In this document: positions 48,902 through 58,135 of the stretch, one piece after another
Layout of the letters: the number at the start of each line of letters is the position of its first letter
Position numbering within the stretch: position 1 is the first letter of the stretch
Source of the DNA: Mycobacterium kyorinense
GTDB taxonomy: Bacteria; Actinomycetota; Actinomycetes; Mycobacteriales; Mycobacteriaceae
NCBI RefSeq assembly: GCF_001672775.1
Contig: NZ_LZKJ01000088.1
Location: 1 to 64,000 of the forward strand
DNA length: 64,000 nt
Direction: 5' to 3'
The notes under the pieces: generated by a model
What the model was told of the DNA's origin: nothing
The model's database searches: none
The model's input: the letters and a program-made list of their open reading frames with translations, nothing else
Position numbers and translations under genes: made by a program

Positions 48902-50095
48902 TCAGCTCTTCTCGCGCGGTCGCGCGCCCACCGGCACTAGCGGCAGGGCCAACAGCGGGAACAGCGCGCACACCGCGAATGCCAGCGGATAGCCGGCGAC
49001 GTCGATCACCTCGCCGAAAATCGGCGGTCCGGCGCCGGCCGTCAGCCGCTGGCTGGTGTTTTGTGCGCCCATCGCGCGTCCGCTCCAGTACGGCCCGGCG
49101 ACCTCGGGGATCGCGGTGAACGCCAGCCCGTTGTCGAGCACGGTGACCACCGAGGCCGCCACCATGACCAGCACCGCCAGTGAGGAACCCAGATGGTCGG
49201 TGAGCGCCAGCAGCGCCATGACCGCCGCGGCGATCATCGCTATCACGCGGATCGGCCGCATCCGGGAGCCGACCCGATCCGACCACCGCCCCACCGCAAT
49301 CCGGCCCAGCGCGCCCAGCAGCTGCGACGCACTCACCAACACGCCCGCTGACGCCGTGGACCAACCGTGGTCGCGCATCAGCCAGACCAGCATGAACGTC
49401 AGCACCACTGTCTGCGGCACCATCAGCAGCGCCGAGGCCAGGTGGATCCGCCACAACACCGCCGTGCTGCGGTATGGGTTGGCCAGCTCGTCGGCGTTGG
49501 CCGTCGCCCGCTTCTTGCGCGGCGGATCGAGCACACCGATCACGCTGACCACCGCCGCGCCCGCGCACAGCGCCGCCGGGAACAGCAGTGCCACCGAGAA
49601 GTCGCGTTCGCCCAGCTCGGGTAGCACCAGCGCCGCCAGGGCGATCCCCAGTGGTTGGGCGGTCTGGCGGATACCCATGGCCAGGCCGCGCTGGTCCGGC
49701 GGGAACCAACCGGTCACCAGCCGGCCGCTGGCGGTGTTGGCGCTGGCGGCGGCCATGCCGCCGATGAACAGGCACGGCGCCTCGACCAGCATCGACGGAG
49801 GTACCGACGCCGCGGCGAACGCGGCCGCCGCGGTCAGGGCCAGACCGACTCCGAGCACGATCCGCTCGCCGATCAGGTCCAGGAGGTAGCCCCACCCGAT
49901 CAGCGTGACCACCATGCCGAAACTGGGCATCGCCGAAAGCAGCGCAGCTTGGGCCAGGTTGATGCCACGTTCGGCGTCTAGGGCCGGGATCAAGAAGGCG
50001 ATGCCGTTGACGAAGACGGTCGCCGACAATGTCGCCACCAGCGAAATTGCCAGCAACGACCAACGCCGCGTCGCACTGATCGAAGCCGTCACCAT
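48902..50095 (-). CDS. MFS transporter copy 2, upstream of ectA
   Basis: A 397-residue 12-helix MFS protein starting MVTASISATRRWSLLAISLVATLSATVFVNGIAFLIPAL. The loop motif LIGWGYLLDLIGERIVL and [18 protein letters not shown] match copy 1 (44127-45464) closely, as does the DNA. It ends normally at LVPVGARPREKS. It is the first gene of the minus-strand ect unit. Import or export of ectoines fits, but the substrate is not shown by sequence. It is divergent from the FAH-family gene (86 bp). Confidence 0.88.
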   Translation of the reverse strand: MVTASISATRRWSLLAISLVATLSATVFVNGIAFLIPALDAERGINLAQAALLSAMPSFGMVVTLIGWGYLLDLIGERIVLGVGLALTAAAAFAAASVPPSMLVEAPCLFIGGMAAASANTASGRLVTGWFPPDQRGLAMGIRQTAQPLGIALAALVLPELGERDFSVALLFPAALCAGAAVVSVIGVLDPPRKKRATANADELANPYRSTAVLWRIHLASALLMVPQTVVLTFMLVWLMRDHGWSTASAGVLVSASQLLGALGRIAVGRWSDRVGSRMRPIRVIAMIAAAVMALLALTDHLGSSLAVLVMVAASVVTVLDNGLAFTAIPEVAGPYWSGRAMGAQNTSQRLTAGAGPPIFGEVIDVAGYPLAFAVCALFPLLALPLVPVGARPREKS

Positions 50096-50181
50096 TTTTC
50101 CATGGTTCCAGGTAGTCGGTTCTTCCGTGTCTGCCCATGGCACCGGCGCGTCGTGACCGCATCGTCACTAGCATCTGACGA

Positions 50182-50973
50182 ATGCGCCTTGGCCGAATTG
50201 CCAGCCCCGACGGCGTCGCCTTCGTCAGCATCGAAGGCGAGCCGTCAGATCCCGCTGGGATGACCACCCGCGAAATTGCCGAGCACCCGTTCGGCACACC
50301 GACGTTCACCGGTCGCAGCTGGCCCCTGGCCGATGTGCGGCTGTTGGCCCCGATGCTGGCCAGCAAGGTGATCTGCGTCGGCAAGAACTACGCCGCGCAT
50401 ATCGCCGAGATGGGCGGCGGTGCAGCCGCACCCGACCCGGTGATCTTCCTCAAGCCCAACACCGCGATCATCGGGCCCAATGTGCCGATTCGCTTGCCCG
50501 CCAACGCATCTCCCATACATTTCGAAGGCGAGCTGGCCGCAGTCATCAGTCGGCCTTGTAAGGACGTCACCGCTGACCGCGCTGCCGAGTCCATCCTGGG
50601 TTACACCATCGCCAACGATGTGACGGCCCGCGATCAACAGCAGTCCGACGGACAGTGGACGCGGGCGAAAGGTCACGACACGTTCTGCCCGGTGGGTCCG
50701 TGGATCGTCACCGACGTCGACCCGTCCGACCTCGAGCTGTGCACGGAGGTCAACGGTCAGGTCAAACAACGGAGCCGCACCTCGCTGATGATCCACGACA
50801 TCGGCGCGATCGTGGAATGGATCTCGGCGGTGATGACCTTGCTGCCAGGCGATCTCATCCTCACCGGCACGCCCGAAGGAGTTGGGCCCATCGAAGACGG
50901 CGACACGGTGACCGTCACGATCGAGGGACTCGGTACGTTGAGCAATCCTGTTGCCCGCAAAGGGAAGTCATGA
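50182..50973 (+). CDS. Fumarylacetoacetate hydrolase-family protein (Rv2993c homolog)
   Basis: A 263-residue FAH-fold enzyme. [47 protein letters not shown] (metal-binding Glu pair), [29 protein letters not shown] and [17 protein letters not shown] are the usual motifs of hydratase/decarboxylase or acylpyruvate hydrolase members. The true substrate is not given by these motifs. ATG 50182; the stop overlaps gltX ATG (50970), so both are co-translated. Confidence 0.93.
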   Translation: MRLGRIASPDGVAFVSIEGEPSDPAGMTTREIAEHPFGTPTFTGRSWPLADVRLLAPMLASKVICVGKNYAAHIAEMGGGAAAPDPVIFLKPNTAIIGPNVPIRLPANASPIHFEGELAAVISRPCKDVTADRAAESILGYTIANDVTARDQQQSDGQWTRAKGHDTFCPVGPWIVTDVDPSDLELCTEVNGQVKQRSRTSLMIHDIGAIVEWISAVMTLLPGDLILTGTPEGVGPIEDGDTVTVTIEGLGTLSNPVARKGKS

Positions 50974-52433
50974 CCGGCGACGTGCGGGTCCGGTTCTGCC
51001 CGTCGCCGACGGGCGTGCCGCATGTCGGGCTGATCCGCACTGCACTGTTCAATTGGGCCTATGCCCGCCACACCGGCGGCACCTTCGTCTTCCGTCTGGA
51101 AGACACTGACGCCCAGCGGGACAGCGAGGAAAGCTATCTGGCGCTGTTGGACGCATTGCGCTGGCTGGGCCTGAATTGGGACGAAGGCCCCGAGGTCGGC
51201 GGCGAGTACGGCCCCTATCGGCAATCGCTGCGTGGCGAGATCTACCGCGACGTGGTGACGCAACTACTGGCTGCTGGCGAGGCCTACCAGGCCTTCTCGA
51301 CGCCAGAGGAGGTTGAGGCACGCCATCTCGCGGCCGGGCGCAGTCCCAAGCTGGGCTATGACAACTTCGACCGAGATCTGACCGCCGAACAGCGCGCGGC
51401 ATATCTGGCCGAAGGCCGCCAACCGGTGGTGCGCTTGCGGATGCCCGACGAGGATCTCGGCTGGAACGATCTGGTCCGCGGACCAACCACCTTCGCGGCC
51501 GGCGTCGTACCTGACTTCGCGTTGACCCGCGCCAACGGAGATCCGTTGTACACCTTGGTCAATCCCGTCGACGACGCGCTGATGAAGATCACCCATGTGC
51601 TACGTGGTGAAGATCTGCTGCCGTCCACCCCGAGGCAGATCGCGCTGTACCAGGCGCTGATTCGCATCGGGGTGGCCGAGCGTGTTCCCGAGTTCGCCCA
51701 CCTGCCAACGGTTTTAGGCGAGGGGACTCGCAAGCTTTCCAAACGCGACCCGCAGTCGAATCTGTTCGCGCACCGAGACCGCGGATTCATCCCAGAGGGA
51801 CTGCTGAATTATCTGGCCCTGCTCGGCTGGTCGATCGCCGGCGACCGCGACGTGTTCAGCCTCGAGGAGATGGTGGCCGCATTCGACGTCGTCGACGTCA
51901 ACGCCAATCCGGCCAGGTTCGATCAGAAGAAGGCTGACGCCATCAATGCCGAGCACATCCGGCTCCTGCCCCCCGACGAGTTCACCAACAGGCTGCGCAA
52001 CTACTTCACGGCGCACGGGTACCGGACGGGATTGGACGACGGCGCGTTCGCGACGGCGGCCGGACTGGTGCAGACGCGCATTGTCGTGCTCGGGGACGCC
52101 TGGGCGTTGCTGAAGTTTTTGAATGACGACGAGTATGCAATCGACCCGAAGGCGCAAGCCAAGGAATTGGGACCGGATGCCGGTCCGGTGCTCGACGCCG
52201 CTGCGGCGGCTCTGGACGACGTGGCGGAATGGACCACCGTCGGCATCGAAACTGCCCTCAAAGGTGCGCTGCTGGATGGTCTGGGGCTCAAACCGCGCAA
52301 GGCCTTCGGCCCGATCCGGGTCGCGGTCACCGGGGCGTTGATCAGCCCACCGCTGTTCGAGTCGCTGGAGCTGCTGGGACGCGACCGCAGCCTGCACCGA
52401 TTGCGGGCCGCCAGCACCCGGGCACAGCCGTGA
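50970..52433 (+). CDS. gltX: Glutamyl-tRNA synthetase
   Basis: A 487-residue class I synthetase (Rv2992c homolog) that charges tRNA-Glu and, as GatCAB is present, also misacylates tRNA-Gln. HIGH-type motif [49 protein letters not shown] and the KMSKS-like RKLSKRDP. No GlnRS gene is in the window. ATG 50970 overlaps the upstream stop. The two tRNA genes it serves lie within 250 bp downstream. Confidence 0.97.
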   Translation: MTGDVRVRFCPSPTGVPHVGLIRTALFNWAYARHTGGTFVFRLEDTDAQRDSEESYLALLDALRWLGLNWDEGPEVGGEYGPYRQSLRGEIYRDVVTQLLAAGEAYQAFSTPEEVEARHLAAGRSPKLGYDNFDRDLTAEQRAAYLAEGRQPVVRLRMPDEDLGWNDLVRGPTTFAAGVVPDFALTRANGDPLYTLVNPVDDALMKITHVLRGEDLLPSTPRQIALYQALIRIGVAERVPEFAHLPTVLGEGTRKLSKRDPQSNLFAHRDRGFIPEGLLNYLALLGWSIAGDRDVFSLEEMVAAFDVVDVNANPARFDQKKADAINAEHIRLLPPDEFTNRLRNYFTAHGYRTGLDDGAFATAAGLVQTRIVVLGDAWALLKFLNDDEYAIDPKAQAKELGPDAGPVLDAAAAALDDVAEWTTVGIETALKGALLDGLGLKPRKAFGPIRVAVTGALISPPLFESLELLGRDRSLHRLRAASTRAQP

Positions 52434-52530
52434 GCATGGCGACTGAATTCTTTGGTAGTCTGCACGTCGGCCCACAACCGCTGGCTGCAGCCGCCGCATG
52501 ATGCGCTGACCAGCAGTTATAGGCAGCCAA

Positions 52531-52602
52531 TGGGGTATGGTGTAATTGGCAACACAGCTGATTCTGGTTCAGCCATTCTAGGTTCGAGTCCTGGTACCCC
52601 AG
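52531..52602 (+). tRNA. tRNA-Gln (CTG)
   Basis: A full cloverleaf: acceptor TGGGGTA (52531-52537) pairs with TACCCCA (52595-52601), discriminator G. Anticodon stem GCTGA / TCAGC with loop TTCTGGT, anticodon CTG at 52564-52566, and T-loop GGTTCGAGTCC. CCA is not encoded. This is a substrate for GltX mischarging and GatCAB amidation. Confidence 0.95.
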
Positions 52603-52674
52603 CAAAGTTTGTCCACCCCAAGCAATTAGGTGGGTATACCGCTGTGAGCTATGCTGACAGCTCGGATCGGTTCT

Positions 52675-52747
52675 GGCCCCGTCGTCTAGCGGCCTAGGAC
52701 GCCGCCCTCTCACGGCGGTAGCGTGGGTTCGAATCCCATCGGGGCTA
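52675..52747 (+). tRNA. tRNA-Glu (CTC)
   Basis: Acceptor GGCCCCG (52675-52681) against CGGGGCT (52740-52746), with a G-U first pair. D-arm GTCTAGCGGCCTAGGAC, anticodon stem CCGCC / GGCGG with loop CTCTCAC and anticodon CTC (52709-52711), T-arm GTGGGTTCGAATCCCAT. CCA is not encoded. It follows tRNA-Gln by 72 bp and is probably transcribed with it. Confidence 0.95.
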
Positions 52748-52767
52748 CTTATCCGGCCGTTGCGGTG

Positions 52768-53274
52768 TTACGGCGCGACCACACTCGGCGCAGTCGAACC
52801 GCCCACCGGCATCTGCGGCAGTCCAAGCTTGCGGTGATCCCAGGAGCGGGCGCGCCGGGCGACGATTCGCACCGCGACGCGCTTGTTCATCATCTGGTCC
52901 ACCGCCGGTTTCATCTCGTCGGTGTAGGGCCCGGTGTAGCGCTCCCACACGCTGACGCCCACCCGGAAGATCGCCTCGGGATCCTCGACGATCTCGGCAT
53001 GTCCGTCGAAAGACACTCCACGCAGTGTGTCGTAGGTGTCGCCGTCCTCGAGTAGAAAACTCACTCGCGAATCACGCCGCATGTTCAGCGCCTTCTGCGA
53101 CTTCGCTTTGGTCTCCAGCCAGATTTCGCCGTCGACCACGCCGTACCACATGGCGGTCAGGTGCGGTTGCCCGTCACGGCCCACGGTGGCCAATGTGCCG
53201 GTACGACTCGTGGCGACGAAGTCGGCGATCTCGGCTTCGGACATGACAATCTGCGCGCGCTGGTTGCTACCCAT
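52768..53274 (-). CDS. PPOX-class flavin/F420-binding protein (Rv2991 homolog)
   Basis: A 168-residue split-barrel protein of the pyridoxamine-phosphate-oxidase-like class. SEAEIADFVATSRTGTLATVGRDGQPHLTAMWYGVVDGEIWLET and RVSFLLEDGDTYDTLRGVSFDGHAEIVEDPE are typical; such mycobacterial proteins bind FMN or F420. ATG 53274 (MGSNQRAQ) gives about the size I recall for Rv2991; the frame is open further upstream but without homology. Substrate unknown. It is convergent with the tRNA genes. Confidence 0.87.
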   Translation of the reverse strand: MGSNQRAQIVMSEAEIADFVATSRTGTLATVGRDGQPHLTAMWYGVVDGEIWLETKAKSQKALNMRRDSRVSFLLEDGDTYDTLRGVSFDGHAEIVEDPEAIFRVGVSVWERYTGPYTDEMKPAVDQMMNKRVAVRIVARRARSWDHRKLGLPQMPVGGSTAPSVVAP

Positions 53275-53388
53275 GGCTTGACAGTGTGGCAGGTCGGCGA
53301 TTCGAGACTGGGACGACGGCATCGAAACTGCGCCCAGCGCCGGGTTTCGGCGGCGGATCACGCGGTGGGTGCAGTCTCGAGGAAACTG

Positions 53389-54090
53389 CTAAAGCTGGTG
53401 AGTCACCGCGTCGGCGGCAGCCAGCAGGTCGGCCGCCCACCGGGCGCCTGGCCGTCGTCCCATCCGGTCGATCGGCCCGGACACCGAGATGGCGGCGATC
53501 ACCGCGCCCCGTCCGTCACGTACCGGCGCCGAGACGCTGGCGACGCCCGGCTCGCGTTCGGCGGCGCTTTGCGCCCAACCCCGCCGGCGCACCTCGGCCA
53601 GTGTCCGGTCGGTGAATTTCGCATCCGGCAACACCGCCTGCTGGGTGGCGGCATCGCTGTAAGCCAGCAGCACTTTGGCTCCCGACCCGGCGGTCATCGG
53701 TAGCCGCGTCCCGACCGGGACGGTATCGCGAAGGCCCGCAGGCGGTTCCAGCGCGGCAACGCAGATCCGCCAAATGCCCTCGCGGCGGTACAACTGCACG
53801 CTTTCGCCGGTGATCTCGCGCAGTTGCGGCAGCACCGCTGCGCCGGCCGTCAGCAGCGGATCGCTGACCGCGGCCGCGAGTTCGCTAACCGCCGGCCCGA
53901 GCCGCCACCGGCCCGCGCCGTCGCGCACCAGCAGCCGATGGACCTCCAGGCCGGCGGCCAACCGGTGCGCGGTCGCCCTGGGCAGACCAGTGCGGTCACA
54001 CAATTCGGCCAACCCGCACGGTGATTCCGCGATCGTGTGCAGCACGCCCACGGCTTTGTCGAGGACGCCGATGCCGCTATCATGTCTCAC
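53389..54090 (-). CDS. IclR-family transcriptional regulator (Rv2989 homolog)
   Basis: A 233-residue IclR regulator. The winged helix is at residues 5-60 ([42 protein letters not shown]); the effector domain shows [21 protein letters not shown] and [36 protein letters not shown]. It is divergent from leuCD, as in M. tuberculosis. The GTG start at 54090 overlaps the first of two operator-like boxes, so it probably controls itself and leuCD in response to a leucine-pathway intermediate. The effector is inferred. Confidence 0.92.
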   Translation of the reverse strand: MRHDSGIGVLDKAVGVLHTIAESPCGLAELCDRTGLPRATAHRLAAGLEVHRLLVRDGAGRWRLGPAVSELAAAVSDPLLTAGAAVLPQLREITGESVQLYRREGIWRICVAALEPPAGLRDTVPVGTRLPMTAGSGAKVLLAYSDAATQQAVLPDAKFTDRTLAEVRRRGWAQSAAEREPGVASVSAPVRDGRGAVIAAISVSGPIDRMGRRPGARWAADLLAAADAVTHQL

Positions 54091-54120
54091 ATAGAGATAC
54101 TAACGTCTCATATAGTGAGA
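54085..54120. promoter_or_regulatory. Two IclR-type boxes between the regulator and leuC
   Basis: Box 2 is TCTCA-TATAG-TGAGA (54106-54120), a perfect 5-bp inverted repeat. Box 1 is TCTCA-CATAG-AGATA (54085-54099), with the same left half and spacer but an imperfect right half. Their starts are 21 bp apart, two helical turns, on one face of the DNA. They lie 24-60 bp before leuC and touch the regulator's start codon. Confidence 0.65.
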
Positions 54121-54143
54121 ACAAGACTCGAGAAGGCTTTGCA

Positions 54144-55568
54144 ATGACGACATCAGCGACGGACCGCCCGCGCACCCTGGCCGAGAAGGTATGGGACGAC
54201 CACGTCGTGGTCTCCGGCGGCGGCACCGAGCCGGACCTGATCTACATCGACTTGCATCTGGTGCACGAGGTCACCAGCCCGCAGGCCTTCGAGGGTCTGC
54301 GGCTGGCCGGCCGCCCGGTGCGCCGACCCGACCTGACGATCGCCACCGAAGACCACAACGTGCCGACCATCGACATCGACAAACCGATCGCCGACCCGGT
54401 ATCGCGGACTCAAGTCGAGACACTGCAGCGCAATTGCGCCGAGTTCGGAATCCGGCTGCACCCGATGGGCGATATCGACCAGGGCATCGTGCACATCATC
54501 GGTCCGCAGCTGGGCCTCACCCAGCCCGGCATGACGATTGTGTGCGGCGACAGCCACACTTCCACCCACGGCGCATTCGGTGCTTTGGCAATGGGTATCG
54601 GCACATCGGAGGTCGAACACGTGCTGGCCACCCAGACGCTGGCGCTGCGGCCGTTCAAGACAATGGCGGTCAACATCGACGGGCAATTGCCGCCGGGGGT
54701 GACCGCCAAGGACATCATCTTGGCGGTGATCGCCAAAATCGGCACCGGCGGCGGCCAGGGCCACGTCATCGAATACCGCGGCAGCACCATCGAATCGCTG
54801 TCGATGGAAGCGCGGATGACGATTTGCAACATGAGCATCGAAGCCGGCGCTCGCGCTGGAATGGTGGCCCCCGACGCGACGACGTATGAGTTTCTGCGTG
54901 ACCGACCGCACGCACCGACCGGCGCTCACTGGGATGCCGCGATGGCCTACTGGGAAGGGCTGCGCACCGACGAGGGCGCCGAATTCGACACCGAGGTCTA
55001 TCTCGACGCCGCCGAGTTGAGTCCATTTGTCACGTGGGGCACCAATCCCGGGCAGGGCGTCCCGCTGGCCGCCTCGGTGCCCGACCCCGAGTTGATGACC
55101 GACGACGCGCAGCGTCAGGCCGCCGAGAAGGCATTGGCTTACATGGATCTTCGGCCCGGGACCCCGATGCGCGAGATCGCCGTCGACACGGTGTTCATCG
55201 GGTCGTGTACCAACGGCCGCATCGAGGATTTGCGTGCGGTGGCCGACGTGTTGCGTGACCGGCACATCGCCGACGGCGTGCGGATGCTGGTCGTTCCGGG
55301 GTCGATGCGAGTGCGTGCGCAGGCCGAAGCAGAAGGGCTGGCCGAGGTTTTCACCGCGGCAGGCGCCGAGTGGCGGCAGGCCGGCTGCTCGATGTGTCTC
55401 GGGATGAATCCCGATCAACTTGCGCCAGGGGAGCGGTGCGCCGCGACCTCCAACCGCAACTTCGAAGGGCGGCAGGGCAAAGGCGGACGCACCCATCTGG
55501 TGTCTCCGGTGGTCGCCGCCGCCACCGCCGTGCGCGGGAGACTGTCGGCCCCTGCCGACTTGGACTGA
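54144..55568 (+). CDS. leuC: 3-isopropylmalate dehydratase large subunit
   Basis: A 474-residue aconitase-family subunit (Rv2988c homolog) that isomerises 2- to 3-isopropylmalate with a 4Fe-4S cluster. [74 protein letters not shown], and the cluster cysteines in [15 protein letters not shown] and [14 protein letters not shown] 54144 lies 24 bp after the second operator box. leuD follows after 21 bp. Confidence 0.97.
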   Translation: MTTSATDRPRTLAEKVWDDHVVVSGGGTEPDLIYIDLHLVHEVTSPQAFEGLRLAGRPVRRPDLTIATEDHNVPTIDIDKPIADPVSRTQVETLQRNCAEFGIRLHPMGDIDQGIVHIIGPQLGLTQPGMTIVCGDSHTSTHGAFGALAMGIGTSEVEHVLATQTLALRPFKTMAVNIDGQLPPGVTAKDIILAVIAKIGTGGGQGHVIEYRGSTIESLSMEARMTICNMSIEAGARAGMVAPDATTYEFLRDRPHAPTGAHWDAAMAYWEGLRTDEGAEFDTEVYLDAAELSPFVTWGTNPGQGVPLAASVPDPELMTDDAQRQAAEKALAYMDLRPGTPMREIAVDTVFIGSCTNGRIEDLRAVADVLRDRHIADGVRMLVVPGSMRVRAQAEAEGLAEVFTAAGAEWRQAGCSMCLGMNPDQLAPGERCAATSNRNFEGRQGKGGRTHLVSPVVAAATAVRGRLSAPADLD

Positions 55569-55589
55569 GGTAGCAGGAAAGGAACGGGC

Positions 55590-56186
55590 ATGGAAGCGTT
55601 TCGTACCCACACCGGTATCGGGGTTCCGCTGCGGCGGTCCAATGTCGATACCGATCAGATCATTCCTGCCGTCTATTTGAAGCGCGTGACCCGAACGGGT
55701 TTCGAAGACGGATTGTTCGCGGCCTGGCGCACCGATCCGTCATTCGTGCTCAATCTCAGTCCATTCGACAGGGGTTCAGTACTCGTCGCCGGGCCTGATT
55801 TCGGAACCGGATCATCCCGCGAACACGCGGTGTGGGCGCTGATGGACTACGGATTCCGGGTGGTGATCTCATCGCGCTTCGCCGACATTTTTCGCGGCAA
55901 CGCGGGCAAGGCGGGCTTGTTAGCGGCCGAAGTCGCCCAAGATGATGTCGAACTGCTCTGGAAGCTCATCGAGGAGCATCCGGGGTTGGAAATCACTGTC
56001 AATCTTCAAGATCGGAATGTGGCCGCCGGAACGGTGGTGGTGCCGTTCACGATTGACGACTACACGGCCTGGCGACTGGCCGAAGGACTCGACGATATAG
56101 GCCTTACGCTGCAGAAACTCGATCAGATTGAGTCTTTCGAGGAGGCGCGGAAAGCCTGGAAACCGCGTACTCTTCCGGCTTCCTGA
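55590..56186 (+). CDS. leuD: 3-isopropylmalate dehydratase small subunit
   Basis: The 198-residue swivelling subunit (Rv2987c homolog). [43 protein letters not shown], then [44 protein letters not shown], the substrate-recognition loop and fold of LeuD. Ribosome-binding site aggaaagga before the ATG. The 200-bp gap after it holds a GGCGGCAA / TTGCCGCC hairpin (56254-56292) and then hupB. Confidence 0.97.
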   Translation: MEAFRTHTGIGVPLRRSNVDTDQIIPAVYLKRVTRTGFEDGLFAAWRTDPSFVLNLSPFDRGSVLVAGPDFGTGSSREHAVWALMDYGFRVVISSRFADIFRGNAGKAGLLAAEVAQDDVELLWKLIEEHPGLEITVNLQDRNVAAGTVVVPFTIDDYTAWRLAEGLDDIGLTLQKLDQIESFEEARKAWKPRTLPAS

Positions 56187-56386
56187 CCCGACCGGAAAGG
56201 CGCGAATTCCGGGCTTACATCGGGCCCATTTGGCGGGCTCCCCACCGACCAAGGGCGGCAACCGGATTCCAAAAAAGTCCGTTATTGCCGCCTGAAATTG
56301 CGCGTGGCTCTTGGAAATCAGTGGTGTCAGGGTTTACCGTGTCCACTAGTCGGTCCAACAAGGGCCACTGGCTTCGGAGGGTTTGG

Positions 56387-57025
56387 ATGAACAAAGCAGA
56401 GCTCATTGACGTACTCACAGACAAATTGGGCTCAGATCGTCGGTCGGCTACCGCCGCCGTGGAGAACGTCGTCGACACCATTGTGCGTGCGGTGCACAAG
56501 GGCGACAGCGTCACCATTACCGGCTTCGGTGTGTTCGAACAGCGGCGTCGCGCAGCACGCGTTGCCCGTAATCCCCGCACCGGCGAGACGGTGAAGGTCA
56601 AGCCGACATCAGTGCCGGCATTCCGCCCCGGTGCACAATTCAAAGCCGTTGTCTCTGGCGCACAGCGTCTCCCATCGGAAGGACCTGCCGTGAAACGTGG
56701 TGTGGTAGCAAGCGGCGCCAAGAAGGCGGCGAAGAAATCACCGGCCAAGAAGGCGACCAAGTCGACCGCCAAGAAGGCTGCGAAGAAGGCTCCGGCCAAG
56801 AAGACGGCCGCGAAGAAGGCTCCGGCCAAGAAGGCCGCAACCAAGCGGACACCGGCCAAGAAGGCCGCAACCAAGCGGACGCCGGCCAAGAAAGCCACTA
56901 AGTCGACGGCACGCAAAGCGACGAAGTCGACGGCGCGCAAGACTGCAACCAAGGCTCCGGCCCGCAAGTCTGCTGCCAAGAAGTCGCCGGCCAAGAAGGC
57001 CACCGCCCGGCGCGGGCGCCGGTAG
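56387..57025 (+). CDS. hupB: HU-like nucleoid protein HupB
   Basis: A 212-residue mycobacterial HU (Rv2986c homolog). Residues 1-90 are the HU fold ([72 protein letters not shown]) that bends DNA as a dimer. The rest is a histone-H1-like tail of [15 protein letters not shown] and KSTARK repeats that condenses DNA and is the target of acetylation and methylation in studied species. ATG 56387; longer frame upstream is not HU. A bidirectional terminator follows. Confidence 0.97.
   Translation: MNKAELIDVLTDKLGSDRRSATAAVENVVDTIVRAVHKGDSVTITGFGVFEQRRRAARVARNPRTGETVKVKPTSVPAFRPGAQFKAVVSGAQRLPSEGPAVKRGVVASGAKKAAKKSPAKKATKSTAKKAAKKAPAKKTAAKKAPAKKAATKRTPAKKAATKRTPAKKATKSTARKATKSTARKTATKAPARKSAAKKSPAKKATARRGRR
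56822..56881. repeat. 30-bp coding tandem repeat in hupB tail
   Basis: Two nearly exact 30-bp units (56822-56851, 56852-56881) encode [10 protein letters not shown] twice. The right flank starts a third, diverged unit. Length change by unit gain or loss would alter the basic tail only. Confidence 0.8.
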
Positions 57026-57033
57026 TCACACCC

Positions 57034-57094
57034 AGCACGCAGATTCGCCGCGGTTCTGCCCTACTTTGGGCGGGCCGCGGCGAATCCGCGTGCT
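57034..57094. terminator. Bidirectional terminator between hupB and mutT1
   Basis: AGCACGC-a-GATTCGCCGCGG pairs with CCGCGGCGAATC-c-GCGTGCT, a 19-bp stem with one mismatch, with an inner GCCC / GGGC helix. It fills the convergent gap, starting 9 bp after the hupB stop and overlapping the mutT1 stop. Confidence 0.85.
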
Positions 57095-58070
57095 AGGTCA
57101 CCACGTTGGTGGCCAGTGCGCTGCCGATGTGATCGGCGGCCACCAGACGCCCAGCTGATAGCGACAGCACCCAGGTGCTGCCCTTGCGGTTACGCGATTT
57201 GTCGGGGCGCACGCCGTCGCGGTCACACCACCAATCGATCAGATCCGGAATCACCTTGCCCTGCGTGCAGATCACCGGTGTGTGCGCGGGGCTCGGCTCC
57301 GACCGCCTGCGACGTGCACCGTCGCGCAGGCCGGCGATGTGCAAAACCCGGCGCCGAGCTTGCTTGGGGTTTTCGGCATAGGCTTCTTCGGTGAGGGTGG
57401 GCTCGTTGCAGATGACCACACCCAACTCCTCGGCCAGCGGTTCCACCGTCTGGTGGCACCGCACCCGGTCGGCCGCGTAGACGTCGTCGGCGCCGAAGGC
57501 CAACAGCTGACCGACAAGCGCCTCGGCCTGCGCACGCCCCTTCTTGTCCAACGGACGCTTGGTGTCGTCTCCGGAGAACCGCTTCTTGCTGCCGGCGGTG
57601 CCGTGCCGGACGACCAATACGGTCTGGGTATCGGCCGGTTGTTTGGCAAACCGCCGCAAAACCTTTCGATCCTGCGGATAGGACACCTTCTTCATCGCCG
57701 CTGCGACCGGCAACCAGAGCAACTCGTCGACTTCGCGGTTCGGGCTGAATTCGCCCCCAAGGCTTCGTGCCGTCCAGTACAGCACTTTCTTGGTGCCTTG
57801 CTCGATCGGATAGCTCACCGTCGCGATCCGTCTGCCCAAATGCACGCGGTGGCCGGTCTCTTCGAAGACCTCCCGCACCGCGGCCACCGGTTCGGTCTCA
57901 CCGGCATCGACTTTGCCCTTGGGCAGTGACCAGTCGTCGTAGCGGGGCCGGTGGATGAGTGCGATTTCGACATCAGCCTCGCCGCGCCCGGGCCGCCACA
58001 GCACCGCACCACCGGCACACACGATCTTGCTCGCTGGACGGTCCGGCGAGTTCTGTGTCGACACCCTCAC
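57093..58070 (-). CDS. mutT1: MutT1: Nudix hydrolase with C-terminal histidine phosphatase domain
   Basis: A 325-residue two-domain protein (Rv2985 homolog). The Nudix box is [23 protein letters not shown] (about residues 51-73); the second domain begins [19 protein letters not shown] with the RHG of histidine phosphatases, then [10 protein letters not shown]. In studied mycobacteria it degrades 8-oxo-dGTP and diadenosine polyphosphates. Compared with M. tuberculosis as I recall it, there is an extra Arg/Ser-rich stretch near [16 protein letters not shown]. Ppk lies just upstream on the same strand. Confidence 0.94.
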   Translation of the reverse strand: MRVSTQNSPDRPASKIVCAGGAVLWRPGRGEADVEIALIHRPRYDDWSLPKGKVDAGETEPVAAVREVFEETGHRVHLGRRIATVSYPIEQGTKKVLYWTARSLGGEFSPNREVDELLWLPVAAAMKKVSYPQDRKVLRRFAKQPADTQTVLVVRHGTAGSKKRFSGDDTKRPLDKKGRAQAEALVGQLLAFGADDVYAADRVRCHQTVEPLAEELGVVICNEPTLTEEAYAENPKQARRRVLHIAGLRDGARRRRSEPSPAHTPVICTQGKVIPDLIDWWCDRDGVRPDKSRNRKGSTWVLSLSAGRLVAADHIGSALATNVVT

Positions 58071-58135
58071 TCCTGCAGGTCAATTGGGGCACCGCCGATA
58101 CACAGCGCCCTGGCCGGTGGGTCAGTTGATTCCGA

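Noticed and set aside
52531..52747. The tRNA pair as an integration site of a genomic island
   Set aside because: No duplicated tRNA 3' end, integrase or foreign genes on either side; gene order stays as in M. tuberculosis.
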